Made by a program: the position numbers and the translations under genes. DNA of 64,000 bases from Opitutus sp. GAS368. GTDB taxonomy: Bacteria; Verrucomicrobiota; Verrucomicrobiia; Opitutales; Opitutaceae. Below are positions 18,769 to 27,319 of this stretch, piece after piece. The stretch's first letter is position 1. Each line of letters starts with the position of its first letter. The notes beneath the pieces are model-generated. The model ran no database searches, was not told the DNA's origin, and worked only from the letters and a program-made list of their open reading frames with translations. The DNA lies in assembly GCA_945903545.1 (NCBI GenBank), contig CAMDOO010000001.1, forward strand, positions 1 to 64,000. Reading direction: 5' to 3'.

Positions 18769-19850
18769 GCTGTCGCTCGATCTCAAATTTGAAATCTCAG
18801 ATCTCAAATCTCATGACCGGTAGGGCGGGGACTCCGCTCCCCGCCGTGCTCGGCCTTGCCGCCGCGCTCGCGTTTGCGCTGCTGTCCGCTCCGGCCGCCC
18901 GCGCCGCCGCTGCGCCTGTGGCCGCGGATCCCGCTCCGACGTCAGTCCTTGCCACCGCCGACACGCCCACCGTGATCGTCGTCGTGGGCGTGCAGGGCGA
19001 CGAGGAGTACGGCAATGTTTTCGCCGCCCAGGCCGATGCGTGGACCGAGATCGTGCGCACCGTCGGCGCCAAGGGCATCCTCATCGCCGGACCCGAGGCC
19101 TCGACCGAGGTGGACCGCGACCGGTTGAAGGCGGCCCTCGCCGCCGAGCCGAAGCAGGGCCGTGGCGAGCTCTGGCTCGTGCTGATCGGCCACGGCACCT
19201 TCGACGGCAAGGAGGCCAAGTTCAACCTGCGCGGGCCGGACCTCACGACCGCGGACCTCGCCGAGTGGCTCAAACCCATCGCCCGGCCGATGGCTATTAT
19301 CAACACCGCGTCCTCGAGCGCGCCCTTCCTGAACAAGCTCTCCGGCGCCGGCCGCGTCGTCATCACCGCCACCCGCAGCGGCGCCGAGGAGAACTACACC
19401 CGCTTCGGCACCCATTTCGTCCAGGCCCTCCTCGCCAAGGAAAGCGACTTCGACAAGGACGGCCAGGTCTCGCTGCTTGAGGCGTTCCTCGCCGGCTCGG
19501 CCAGCCTGGCCGAGTTCTACAAGACCGAGGGTCGCCTCGCCTCGGAGCACCCGCTGATCGACGACAACGGCGACGGCCTCGGTACGGCGCCCGACTGGTT
19601 CCGCGGCGTGCGCGCCGTGAAGCGTGCCCAGAACAACGCCGCCCCCGACGGCCCCCGCGCCCTGCAGCTCGCCCTGATCCACAGCGAGGCCGAAAAGAAT
19701 CTCAGCCCCGAGGTCCGCACCCAGCGCGACGCCCTCGAGCTCAAGCTCGCCGCCCTGCGCGAGACCAAGTCCCGCCTTGCCGAGGACGAGTACTACCGCG
19801 AGCTTGAGCAGATCCTGCTCCAGATCGCGGCGTTGTACCCGAAGCCGTAG
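18765..19850 (+). CDS. Caspase-like secreted protein lacking the expected Cys
   Basis: 361 residues from the ATG that overlaps the upstream stop (ATGA). A hydrophobic signal (about 25-47, ending APAARA) is followed by a caspase/C13-like core. The His motif LVLIGHGTFDG is present, but the strand that should carry Asp-x-Cys reads AIINTASSSAPF, with no Cys. Two Ca-binding-like loops follow: DKDGQVSLLEAF and DDNGDGLG. The N-terminal 25 residues are encoded by two repeat elements (18779-18845), so the start is uncertain; ATG 18813 is another choice. It ends the nine-gene cluster. A non-catalytic Ca-binding sensor is a reasonable inference. Confidence 0.75.
   Translation: MSCRSISNLKSQISNLMTGRAGTPLPAVLGLAAALAFALLSAPAARAAAAPVAADPAPTSVLATADTPTVIVVVGVQGDEEYGNVFAAQADAWTEIVRTVGAKGILIAGPEASTEVDRDRLKAALAAEPKQGRGELWLVLIGHGTFDGKEAKFNLRGPDLTTADLAEWLKPIARPMAIINTASSSAPFLNKLSGAGRVVITATRSGAEENYTRFGTHFVQALLAKESDFDKDGQVSLLEAFLAGSASLAEFYKTEGRLASEHPLIDDNGDGLGTAPDWFRGVRAVKRAQNNAAPDGPRALQLALIHSEAEKNLSPEVRTQRDALELKLAALRETKSRLAEDEYYRELEQILLQIAALYPKP
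18779..18845. repeat. ATCTCAAAT word plus GTAGGG hairpin inside a gene start
   Basis: Three copies of a TCTCAAAT/AAATCTCA word (18779-18812) are followed by GTAGGGCGGGGACTCCGCTC and its closing arm (18820-18845). Both types are otherwise intergenic in this window. Here they lie within the first 27 codons of the caspase-like gene. Confidence 0.7.
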
Positions 19851-19993
19851 GTAGGGTTGCCTCGACTTGTCAGCCATAGGCTTGGCGAAGGCTGACGAGG
19901 CGACCGCGATGATTGATCGGTGGGTAGGGCTGAGGTGTCACCTCAGCCGCGATCGATGCCGCCATCCCGGCTGACTCACCGAGTCAGCCCTAC
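19851..19993. repeat. Two GTAGGG hairpin elements in tandem
   Basis: The first copy starts directly after the stop codon of the caspase-like gene with GTAGGGTTGCCTCGA and runs to about 19914. The second (19924-19993) contains GGCTGAGGTGTCACCTCAGCC-type and GGCTGACTCACCGAGTCAGCC-type hairpins and ends CCCTAC. The first shares GTTGCCTCGA...AGGCGACCGCGATGAT with copies at 39942 and 59810. Confidence 0.8.
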
Positions 19994-20010
19994 TTCGATC
20001 CTGTCCCGCC

Positions 20011-20045
20011 CAAAAACAAGAAGGGCGGCCGAAACGGCCGCCCTT
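20011..20045 (-). terminator. Rho-independent terminator of the TPR gene
   Basis: Arms AAGGGCGGCCG and CGGCCGCCCTT (20021-20045) enclose AAA. Read on the minus strand the stem is followed by CTTGTTTTTG. It lies between convergent genes and may also act on the plus-strand transcript. Confidence 0.8.
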
Positions 20046-20119
20046 GGCTTGCTTGGGTCAGGCCTCCGGTCCTTCAACCTTAAGCCTGAAGCTTTCAACC
20101 GCGTCGGCGCAGCCGGCGC

Positions 20120-21634
20120 TCACATCCTCCGCAGCGGCGCCTCGGGCGAGGCGAGCAGGGAAACCGGGTCGCAGAACTCGTTCCCGATCATCCACGCGTT
20201 GCGGGCGAGCTTGGTCATCGCGATGAAATCCGGGTCCTGGTGCAGGGCGATGAACATGTAGTCGTCGCGGGCCTCCTTCATCTCCATCGCGCGGACGGCG
20301 TCGTAGCGCTCGTAGGTCTCGAAGTGGCGGCGGAGGTACTCCATCGCCTTTTTCTTGTCGCCGGCCTGGGCGTAGATGGCGGCGAGGTTGTAGCTGGCCT
20401 CGAGGACCTTTTCGTTGTCCTTGGCGATCGCGAGGGCCTCGTCCTTCTTGCCGGCGGCGGCGAGATAGACGGCCGCGAAGATCTGGTTGTACTGGTCGTT
20501 GGGCTCGAGGGCGAAGGCCTCGCGCATGTAGCCGGCCGCCTTCTCGGTCTCCTTCTCGGAGAACCAATAGACCGCGAGGTTGCGGTAGGTGATGGCGAGC
20601 GGGAAGACCTCGAGCGACTCGTGGAACTTGGCCAGGCCCGCGGCGAAGTTGCCGGAGTGGATCGTCATCTTGCCGAGCCCGTGCAGGGCGACGGCGCGCG
20701 CGACCGGGTCGGCCGGCTGCGCGAGGATGCGGTTGAAGACGCGGCCGGCGAGGTCCCACTGGCCGGTCTGGTGGCGGTAGTACTCGCCGAGGAAACGCAG
20801 CGCGGTGGTGTCCGACGGGTCCAGCTCGGTGGCTTCCTTGTAGCGCTTGCCGGCGGTGACGTAGTCGCCCGCGATCTCGGCCTTCAGGCCGGCCTTGATG
20901 ATGCGCTCGACGGCGGCGGTGCGGACCCCGGACACGTCGGGATCGGCGAGGTTGTCCAGACCCAGCTTCTTCAGTTCGGCGCCGTCGACGTTGATGCCGA
21001 GGGTCTTCAGGCCCTTGGCGGCGCGCTTGCCGAGGCTGGGGAAGAGGCAGCGCTCGGCCCAGACCTTCTCGAGGTCGGCTTGGGCGCTCTGGTCCTTGGC
21101 CTTCACCTTTTTCTCGGCCGCGGTGAGGACGGAGGTGATCGCCTTCTCCTGCGCTTTGATCTCGGTGTTGAGGACCTTCTCGAGGCTGCTCGTGACGACC
21201 ACGTTTTTCTTCGAGAGGGTGGCGCGGGCGACCTCGGTGCCGTCGGGACGGATGAGGATCGCGGCCTCGGCGTCGGTGACGCCGTACTTGGCGCGGACGG
21301 TCTTGTTGTCGGTCGTGATCAGCGCGTCGGCGACGCAGCGGGCGGCGGCGAGCGTGAGAACGCTCGAGCTGCGCATGTCGGATTCGGCCGAGGCCTTGGC
21401 TGAGACCGGGAACCAGAGCACGATGAGGGACGCGGCGGGGGCCTGCGGGAGCGCCTTGCCCTCCGCGGTGACAACCCACGGCACGACGTAGGCGACGGAG
21501 CCGCCGCCGGGGGCGCTGCCTCCCATGCCCCCGCCGCCGCCGCCACCGCAGGTGGCGAAGACGGACTGGGCGAGGAAGTTCATGGCCAGGAAAGCGGCGG
21601 TGGCCGCGCGAAACGGGGAGAACGTGTTCTTCAT
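20120..21634 (-). CDS. Secreted TPR protein with Gly-rich N-terminus
   Basis: 504 residues. A signal peptide (MKNTFSPFRAATAAFLAMNF, cleavage near VFA-TCGG) is followed by a run of Gly (CGGGGGGGMGG). A thioredoxin-like or mixed domain contains AAILIRPDGTEVARATLSKK, and then at least five TPR repeats run to the C-terminus (about 215-490). The frame is open to a GTG at 21655, but ATG 21634 starts the signal peptide. Single gene with its own terminator. TPR proteins of this kind are usually periplasmic scaffolds; the partner is unknown. Confidence 0.8.
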   Translation of the reverse strand: MKNTFSPFRAATAAFLAMNFLAQSVFATCGGGGGGGMGGSAPGGGSVAYVVPWVVTAEGKALPQAPAASLIVLWFPVSAKASAESDMRSSSVLTLAAARCVADALITTDNKTVRAKYGVTDAEAAILIRPDGTEVARATLSKKNVVVTSSLEKVLNTEIKAQEKAITSVLTAAEKKVKAKDQSAQADLEKVWAERCLFPSLGKRAAKGLKTLGINVDGAELKKLGLDNLADPDVSGVRTAAVERIIKAGLKAEIAGDYVTAGKRYKEATELDPSDTTALRFLGEYYRHQTGQWDLAGRVFNRILAQPADPVARAVALHGLGKMTIHSGNFAAGLAKFHESLEVFPLAITYRNLAVYWFSEKETEKAAGYMREAFALEPNDQYNQIFAAVYLAAAGKKDEALAIAKDNEKVLEASYNLAAIYAQAGDKKKAMEYLRRHFETYERYDAVRAMEMKEARDDYMFIALHQDPDFIAMTKLARNAWMIGNEFCDPVSLLASPEAPLRRM

Positions 21635-21761
21635 CTTGGTGTGGGCTGGGTGCACAGAGGGGCTTCGGTCAGAAATCCCCGCTGCAGGGTTATTTCGCCG
21701 CCAGTCACGTGATTCAATCTCCCGGCACGGGCTATTGGTAACAGGCCGGTCAGCCCATCAT

Positions 21762-21800
21762 GATCGTTCTCGTTCTCTTACTCGTTCTCGTTCTCCGATC
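21762..21800. repeat. GTTCTC word repeat (inverted copy)
   Basis: The sequence is close to the reverse complement of the 948-979 element, with TCGTTCTCTTACTCGTTCTC preserved. It lies in a 274-base gap between the TPR gene start and the end of the OppA-like gene; otherwise the gap holds no gene. Confidence 0.75.
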
Positions 21801-21908
21801 CGTTTTGAACCACGGACAGCGTGCCACGTCTTGTCCGCCGTAGGCTTGGCGAAGGAGGGAGCTCGAAGAGCGAGGCAGGATTAACGGATGTCGCGGCCGC
21901 CGGCCGGC

Positions 21909-23573
21909 TCATGGCTTCAGCTCGATGTTCAGATATCGGTTCAAGCCCAGGATGGAAGGCGTCCAGCCGTGCACGGCCGGATCGATCAAATAGTTTCCAT
22001 TGGTGTGGAGGGTCGGCGCGATTGGCACCTCGGCCAGCAGGATGGCCTCGGCCTTCTGCTGCAGCTCCTGCCGGGCCTTGTTGTCGTAAGTCCGCTGCGA
22101 CTCACGGATCAGCCGATCGTATTCCGCATTACTCCAACCCGTGTGGTTGTTGCTGCCACCGGTGAGGTACAGGTCGAGGAAGGTGTTGGGCTCGACGTAG
22201 TCGCCGACCCAGCCGGAGGAACTGGCCTGGAAGGCCATGTTCTTGGCATTCTCAAAGAGTGTTTTCTGCTCGAGCTGCACGAGCGTGACGTTGACGCCCA
22301 GCTCCCGGCGCCATGTCTCCTGGATGGTCTCGTAGATCTGCCGGCTCGTGGAGCCGCCGCCGATCTGCAGCTCGATCTCAGGCAGGCCGCGGCCACCGGG
22401 GTAGCCGGCTTCCGCCAACAGCGCGCGCGCGCCGGCAAAGTCGTCCGGGATCTGCACGCGCGAAGTGTAGCCGGCGGTGTTGGGCGGGACCAGGGAACGG
22501 GCCGGCGTGCGGGAGCCCTGCAGCAGCTTGTCGGAGATGCCCGCCCGGTCGATGGCGAGGGTCAGCGCCCGCCGCACCTTGGGAAGGTGGAGCGGCGGCT
22601 TGGTCACGTTGAACGTGACGTAGTAGGTCGCGAGCTGCGGATTGGAGCGCAGCTTGCCGGGAGCCTCGGCGCGATAGGTCGCGATCTTGTCCGGGGGGAG
22701 GGTGGAGGTCACATGGAACTGGCCGGCGCGGAAGCCGGCCTCCTCCGTCGCGGGATTCTCGATCGGATAGAAGACGATGCGGTTCAGTTTCACCTGCGCG
22801 GCCTCGCGGTAGCCCGGGACCCGCGTCACGGTGATATGCGAGTTCGGCTGCCATTCCTTCAGGACGAACGGTCCGTTGCCCACGAAGTTTTCCGGTTTGG
22901 TCCACGCCGTGCCCTGGCGGTTGCCGCCGTTGAATTTCTCCACGGTGGCACGGTGGACCGGGAACCAGGACTGGTGCGTGGTGAGGGCGAGCAGCCAGGG
23001 GCAGGGCTCCTCCAGGGTGAGGCGCAGCGTCAGGTTATCGACGGCCTGCACCCCGATCTGGGTCGGATCCTTGAGGCTGCCGCTGCTGTAGGCCTGGGCG
23101 TTTTTGAGCGGCCAGAGCATATAGACGTACTCCGAGGCATAGGCGGGGTTGAGAATGCGACGGTAGCTGTACACGAAATCGGCGGCCGTCACCGGATCGC
23201 CGTTGGACCAGCGGCCGTTCGGATCGAGGTGAAAGATCCAGGTCAGACCGTCAGGCGACGGTTCCCAGCTTTTCGCCCCGGCCGGCACCACCTGGTTCGT
23301 CGGCTCGTCGAGCGCGGTGAGTCCCTCGAAAAGTGCAAAGATGATGCGCGCGTCGGTGTAGGCGGTGATGGACTGCGGATCGAGGTCCTTGGGCTCGGCG
23401 GCATTGCTCATCAGCAGCGTGCCGGTGCGGTTGGCGGCCGCGACGGGGGTCTCGCGCGAGCCGCAACCGGCGGTGAGGAGCAGACCCACACAAAGCGGGG
23501 CAAGGCGGAGTAGGGCGGCCACGGCCCCAGCGTGTGGGGCCGGGAGGAGGCGACAAGAGCTTTTGCGGGACAC
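21909..23573 (-). CDS. Peptide ABC transporter substrate-binding lipoprotein (OppA type)
   Basis: 554 residues with a lipoprotein signal ending LLLTAGCG (Cys near residue 37). The SBP family 5 layout follows: EPKDLDPQSITAYTDARIIF at the start, FHLDPNGRWSNGDPVTAADFVYSYRR, and KVRRALTLAIDRAGI. It would bind oligopeptides at the outer face of the inner membrane for an Opp-type importer. No permease or ATPase gene lies beside it, so it depends on components encoded elsewhere. The start codon is GTG (23573). Full length compared with OppA (about 540). Confidence 0.92.
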   Translation of the reverse strand: MSRKSSCRLLPAPHAGAVAALLRLAPLCVGLLLTAGCGSRETPVAAANRTGTLLMSNAAEPKDLDPQSITAYTDARIIFALFEGLTALDEPTNQVVPAGAKSWEPSPDGLTWIFHLDPNGRWSNGDPVTAADFVYSYRRILNPAYASEYVYMLWPLKNAQAYSSGSLKDPTQIGVQAVDNLTLRLTLEEPCPWLLALTTHQSWFPVHRATVEKFNGGNRQGTAWTKPENFVGNGPFVLKEWQPNSHITVTRVPGYREAAQVKLNRIVFYPIENPATEEAGFRAGQFHVTSTLPPDKIATYRAEAPGKLRSNPQLATYYVTFNVTKPPLHLPKVRRALTLAIDRAGISDKLLQGSRTPARSLVPPNTAGYTSRVQIPDDFAGARALLAEAGYPGGRGLPEIELQIGGGSTSRQIYETIQETWRRELGVNVTLVQLEQKTLFENAKNMAFQASSSGWVGDYVEPNTFLDLYLTGGSNNHTGWSNAEYDRLIRESQRTYDNKARQELQQKAEAILLAEVPIAPTLHTNGNYLIDPAVHGWTPSILGLNRYLNIELKP

Positions 23574-23749
23574 GCTCTGGTTCGAGGGTCGGGTGGGTCG
23601 TCGTCGAGGCAGCCCTAACCTGCGACCTCTGACTCGCGACGGCGACGCGAGTGCCGCCCGGCCGGATCGGGAGAACGCGAACGATTTAAAAGGAGCGAAG
23701 GGAAAGATTTGATTCCGTGGCGGAATCGGTGAGTCCTCTTCGCCTTCCC

Positions 23750-24472
23750 ATGACCATTTACCCGGCCATCGACATCAAGGGCGGACGCGCGGTCCGCCTC
23801 ATCCAGGGGCTCGCGGACCGCGAGACCGTATACGCGGCGAACCCGGCGGACATGGCGGTGCAGTTCAAGGCCGCGGGCGCGCAGTGGATCCATGTCGTGG
23901 ACCTCGACGGCGCGTTTGCCGGGGAGCCGGCGAACCTGGAGGCGGTGAAGGCGATCGTGGCCCTCGGCGTGAAGGTCCAGCTCGGCGGCGGGTTGCGCAC
24001 GCGGGCCTCCGTGGAGCGCGCGCTGGGCTTTGGCGTGAGCCGCGTCGTCATCGGCACGCGGGCGGCGGAAAGCGAGGCTTTCGTCGGCGAACTCGTCCAG
24101 GCCTTCGGCAACCGGATCGCCGTCGGCATCGATGCCAAGGATGGCAAGGTCGCGGTCAAGGGCTGGGTCGACACGACCGGTGCCGGCGCCCTCGACCTCG
24201 CGCGGCGGATGGACGCCCTCGGCGTCGCGACCCTGATCCACACCGATATCGGGACCGACGGCATGTTGACCGGGCCGAATCTCCCTGCGCAGGACGCGAT
24301 GGCGGCCGCGGTGAAGGCGAACCTCATCGCCAGTGGTGGCGTCAGCCGGCTGACAGATGTGGCGGTCCTCGCAGACCTAAAAAAACGCCGTCCGAACCTG
24401 GACGGCGTCATCATCGGCAAGGCGATCTACGAGGGGCGGATCGAGCTGAAGGACCTGTTCCCGAGGAAGTGA
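23750..24472 (+). CDS. hisA: HisA, ProFAR isomerase
   Basis: 240 residues, the usual HisA length. It starts MTIYPAIDIKGGRAVRLIQG with the catalytic Asp in the first strand. The second half carries HTDIGTDGMLTGPN with the other catalytic Asp and phosphate-binding residues, and ends in a (beta/alpha)8 repeat with LIASGGVSRL. It converts ProFAR to PRFAR in histidine synthesis. No other his gene is adjacent. The frame runs upstream to a GTG at 23717, but ATG 23750 gives the conserved N-terminus. Confidence 0.95.
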   Translation: MTIYPAIDIKGGRAVRLIQGLADRETVYAANPADMAVQFKAAGAQWIHVVDLDGAFAGEPANLEAVKAIVALGVKVQLGGGLRTRASVERALGFGVSRVVIGTRAAESEAFVGELVQAFGNRIAVGIDAKDGKVAVKGWVDTTGAGALDLARRMDALGVATLIHTDIGTDGMLTGPNLPAQDAMAAAVKANLIASGGVSRLTDVAVLADLKKRRPNLDGVIIGKAIYEGRIELKDLFPRK

Positions 24473-24834
24473 TTTTCGGGCCACGCTGAACGTTGAGCGC
24501 GGAACGCCCCAGTCCGGGCGGAGACCGAACCGGATGTTTTTTGCCACAGAGGCACAGAGACAAAGAGATAGGATGCTGTGACCACGGACTTCACGGATTG
24601 CGCGGATTTGGATTTCCGATCTCCAAACCGATAACAACGAGGCTCGGGCTCTGTGAGCTCTGTGCCCTGTGGCAAAACTGGCAGTGGTGCGTTTTGGCTG
24701 TAGCCGGGGTCGTTGACCCCGGCGCCGGCCTCAACGAGGCCAGCTACAGATCCGGAAATCGCCCGAAACGTACCGCGGCCGCAAGACCCGGATCGGAATC
24801 CGAGAACCAGAACGAGGAGGAGAACGAGAACGAG
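24473..24834. repeat. Gene-free stretch built of repeat words
   Basis: Over 360 bases without a gene. It contains the GCCACAGAGGCACAGAGACA word (24541-24560), a CACGGACTTCACGGATTGCG word (near 24580-24605), a GTAG hairpin-pair element (24700-24747, GGGGTCGTTGACCCC and GGCCTCAACGAGGCC), and the GAGAACGAG word (24801-24834) that touches the stop of the next gene. Confidence 0.75.
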
Positions 24835-25599
24835 TTATGGCGGCAGATACAGGAAATCGTGGCCGATCACGGGGTCGGGGCTGCCGCTGTTGGTCTCGAT
24901 GCGGGTGCGGTGGTAGCCGAGTGGGTCGAGGATCGCGGCGCAGCCGGCGACCTCCTCCGGGCTGTGGTAGGCGATGACCAGTCGCGGGCGGTGCTCGCGG
25001 AGGGTGCGCTGCATGCCGGCGAGGGCGTGGTGGCCGTGGCCCTCGACGTCGATCTTCACGAACCAGGGCGGGCGGATCTCGCCGGTCTTGACGAGGTCGT
25101 CCGGGCGCACCTTGGGCACGGCGAAGGGCTGCCAGGCGTCGGTGAGGGTCTCGTTCTCAAAGGCGAGGTGCGTGGTGGTGCTTTCGGCCGTGCCGTAGGT
25201 GATGAGCTCGGCCACTCCGACTTCGTCCGAGACGGCATAGGGCAGGGCCTTGAGCCACGGGAGCCGGTTGCGGCGGGCGTGATGGCAGAGCCGGGCGAAG
25301 CTGAGCGGGTTGGGCTCGAAGGCCACGACCTGGCCCGTCGGCCCGGTGCGGAGCGCGAGCCCGATGCTGTAAATGCCGTAGTGCGCGCCGGCGTCCCAGA
25401 CCACTTTGCCGGTGAAATCTCCGAGGCCGGCGATCGCGTCCTGCATCTCCCGCTCGACGTGCCCGCGCCAGTAGGCGGAGAAGGGATAAAGCGTCCACCA
25501 GGCGCCCTGCGCCAGCCCGTGGCGCACGCGGACGGGGAACCACGCGAGACGCGTGACCCGGAGGAAACCGCCGATGAGGCGCTGGAGGGAGGGGGTCAC
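24835..25599 (-). CDS. FkbM-family SAM-dependent methyltransferase
   Basis: 254 residues. The SAM-binding motif I is KVVWDAGAHYGIYSIGLALR (about 65-84), followed by VAFEPNPLSFARL and, later, PPWFVKIDVEGHGHHAL, the FkbM pattern. It lacks a signal peptide and is cytosolic. Such enzymes often O-methylate sugars of glycans or secondary metabolites; the substrate is not visible here. The nearest glycan-type genes are the asnB/glycosyltransferase fusion about 2 kb upstream on the same strand. GTG start. Confidence 0.87.
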   Translation of the reverse strand: MTPSLQRLIGGFLRVTRLAWFPVRVRHGLAQGAWWTLYPFSAYWRGHVEREMQDAIAGLGDFTGKVVWDAGAHYGIYSIGLALRTGPTGQVVAFEPNPLSFARLCHHARRNRLPWLKALPYAVSDEVGVAELITYGTAESTTTHLAFENETLTDAWQPFAVPKVRPDDLVKTGEIRPPWFVKIDVEGHGHHALAGMQRTLREHRPRLVIAYHSPEEVAGCAAILDPLGYHRTRIETNSGSPDPVIGHDFLYLPP

Positions 25600-25930
25600 G
25601 GAGTTGGTTGGTGGTCAGCTTGCTTGATTCTGTGGCAAGCGACGGTTTCAGCCCGCGGGGATGAATCCTCGCGCGGGGCGACGAATTCCAAGCCGGTTTG
25701 GCCGCAAAAAGACGCAAAATATTCTCCGACTCCGGTGACGTCCCCATCGCGCTTAGAAGCGCGCAGGCGACTCCTTTCGCAGCCCCGGAAACTTTTGCGC
25801 CTTTTTGCGGCTACCCTTCCGGGGTTTGGTTGCGGCTCCGTCGCTCTGCGACTCTGTGGCAAAAAACGGTTCGGATCGATCATCGTCGCCCCAAACCCGC
25901 CGCTCCCTGCCTGCAATCGCATCGAGCGCA
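25600..25930. other. Gene-free stretch
   Basis: 331 bases between two minus-strand genes. It holds CTGTGGCA words (near 25630 and 25857), GCAAAAAGACGCAAAA with a partner TTTTGCGCCTTTTTGCGG (25706-25815) that could pair as a long imperfect stem, and GCGCTTAGAAGCGC. No ORF with protein-like composition. Confidence 0.55.
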
Positions 25931-27319
25931 TTATGTCCCGCCGAGCTTCTCGGCGATCTCCTCCAGGGGGTAGGTGATGATCTCGGCGAGCGTGGGGTGG
26001 TACCACGGCGCGCGCAGCAGGTCGAAGACCGTGGCGCGCATGGCCAGGGGGCCGCTGAAGCAGTGGATGAGTTCGCCGGCATCCTTGCCCACGATCTCCG
26101 CGCCGAGGATCCGGCCGGTCTTGGGCGCGGCGATGACCTTCACGTAGCCGTAGTTGGCGTCCATCAGGATGGACTTGCCGTGGTCGTTGAAGGGATAGCT
26201 GGCAACGAGGAAGGGCGTGCCGGCCTCCGTCAGCTCGCGCTCGAGGCGCCCGATGGTCGCGAGCGGCGGGTCGGTGAAGACGACGTTCAACAGCAGCGAG
26301 TAGTCGACGGGTTTCAGCCCCTTGACCCCCGCGGCATGGCGGGCGGCGAGCTCGCCCTGCTGGATCGCGACATGGACGATCTCGTGCGGCCCCGAACAAT
26401 CGCCCCCGGCATAGATGTGCGGGGCACTGGTCTGCTGCCAGCGGTTGATGACGATCTGGCCGTCGGGCCGGGTCCTGACCCCGGCGGCGTCGAGGCCGAG
26501 GCCGGCGGTGTTGGGCTGGCGGCCGAGGGCGTTGAAGAGGTGGGCGGCGCGGCGGACCGTCCGCTTGCCCTGGTTCAGGAACGTCACGGCGAAGCCGCCG
26601 CGACCCTCGACGACGCTTTGCAGCTTGGTGTCGGTGAACAGCTCGATGCCCTCGTCGCGGAAGGCCTGTTGCACGACGGCGGACGCGTCCTCCGAGTGAT
26701 CGCGCAGGATATTGGGGCTGCGCTGGACGAGGGTAACGCGTGCGCCGATGCGCTTGAGCAACTGGGCCAGCTCGCAGGCGACGATGCCGCCGCCGAGCAC
26801 GATCACGCTCTTGGGGATGAAATCGAGGTCGAGGACGTCGTCGCTCGTCCAGGCCTTCGCCTCGCGCAGGCCGGGGACGGGTGGGGTGCTGACCTTGGAG
26901 CCGGTGCCGATCAGGAAGTGCTTGGCGCGGAGTTTCCGGCCGTCGGCGAGCTCCAGCGTGTGGGGATCGACGAAGCGGGCGTGGCTGCGGATCAAATCGA
27001 ATTTCCCGCCGGTGAGGGCCTTGACCCGGTAGGAGGCGAACTCGCCGATGAGCCGGGTTTTCCGCGCGTGGATGGCTTTCATGTCGGCGCGGGCCGACGG
27101 GATCTTCAGGCCGAAGGTTTTTCCCTTCTGCGCGAGGTGCAGCACGTCGGCCATGTAGAGGAGCGTCTTGGACGGCATGCAGCCGCGCAGGATGCAGAGC
27201 CCGCCGAGCGCGCGGGCGCCGTCGATCACGGCGGTGCGGAGCCCGAGGCCGGCGGCGACGCGGGCGGCATTGAAGCCGGCGCTGCCCCCGCCCATGGCGA
27301 TAAAGTCGTAGGTTTTCAT
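25931..27319 (-). CDS. Dihydrolipoyl dehydrogenase/mercuric reductase-type oxidoreductase
   Basis: 462 residues. FAD motif GGGSAGFNAARVAAG (about 9-23), redox disulfide GGLCILRGCMPSK (CxxxxC), NAD(P) motif VIVLGGGIVACELAQ, and C-terminal WYHPTLAEII with the His-Glu catalytic pair. This is a complete class I disulfide reductase. Lipoamide, mercury and other substrates cannot be separated here; no N-terminal HMA domain and no C-terminal Cys pair argue against true MerA. The ATG at 27319 overlaps the upstream stop. The frame extends upstream through an unrelated acyltransferase remnant. Confidence 0.85.
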   Translation of the reverse strand: MKTYDFIAMGGGSAGFNAARVAAGLGLRTAVIDGARALGGLCILRGCMPSKTLLYMADVLHLAQKGKTFGLKIPSARADMKAIHARKTRLIGEFASYRVKALTGGKFDLIRSHARFVDPHTLELADGRKLRAKHFLIGTGSKVSTPPVPGLREAKAWTSDDVLDLDFIPKSVIVLGGGIVACELAQLLKRIGARVTLVQRSPNILRDHSEDASAVVQQAFRDEGIELFTDTKLQSVVEGRGGFAVTFLNQGKRTVRRAAHLFNALGRQPNTAGLGLDAAGVRTRPDGQIVINRWQQTSAPHIYAGGDCSGPHEIVHVAIQQGELAARHAAGVKGLKPVDYSLLLNVVFTDPPLATIGRLERELTEAGTPFLVASYPFNDHGKSILMDANYGYVKVIAAPKTGRILGAEIVGKDAGELIHCFSGPLAMRATVFDLLRAPWYHPTLAEIITYPLEEIAEKLGGT

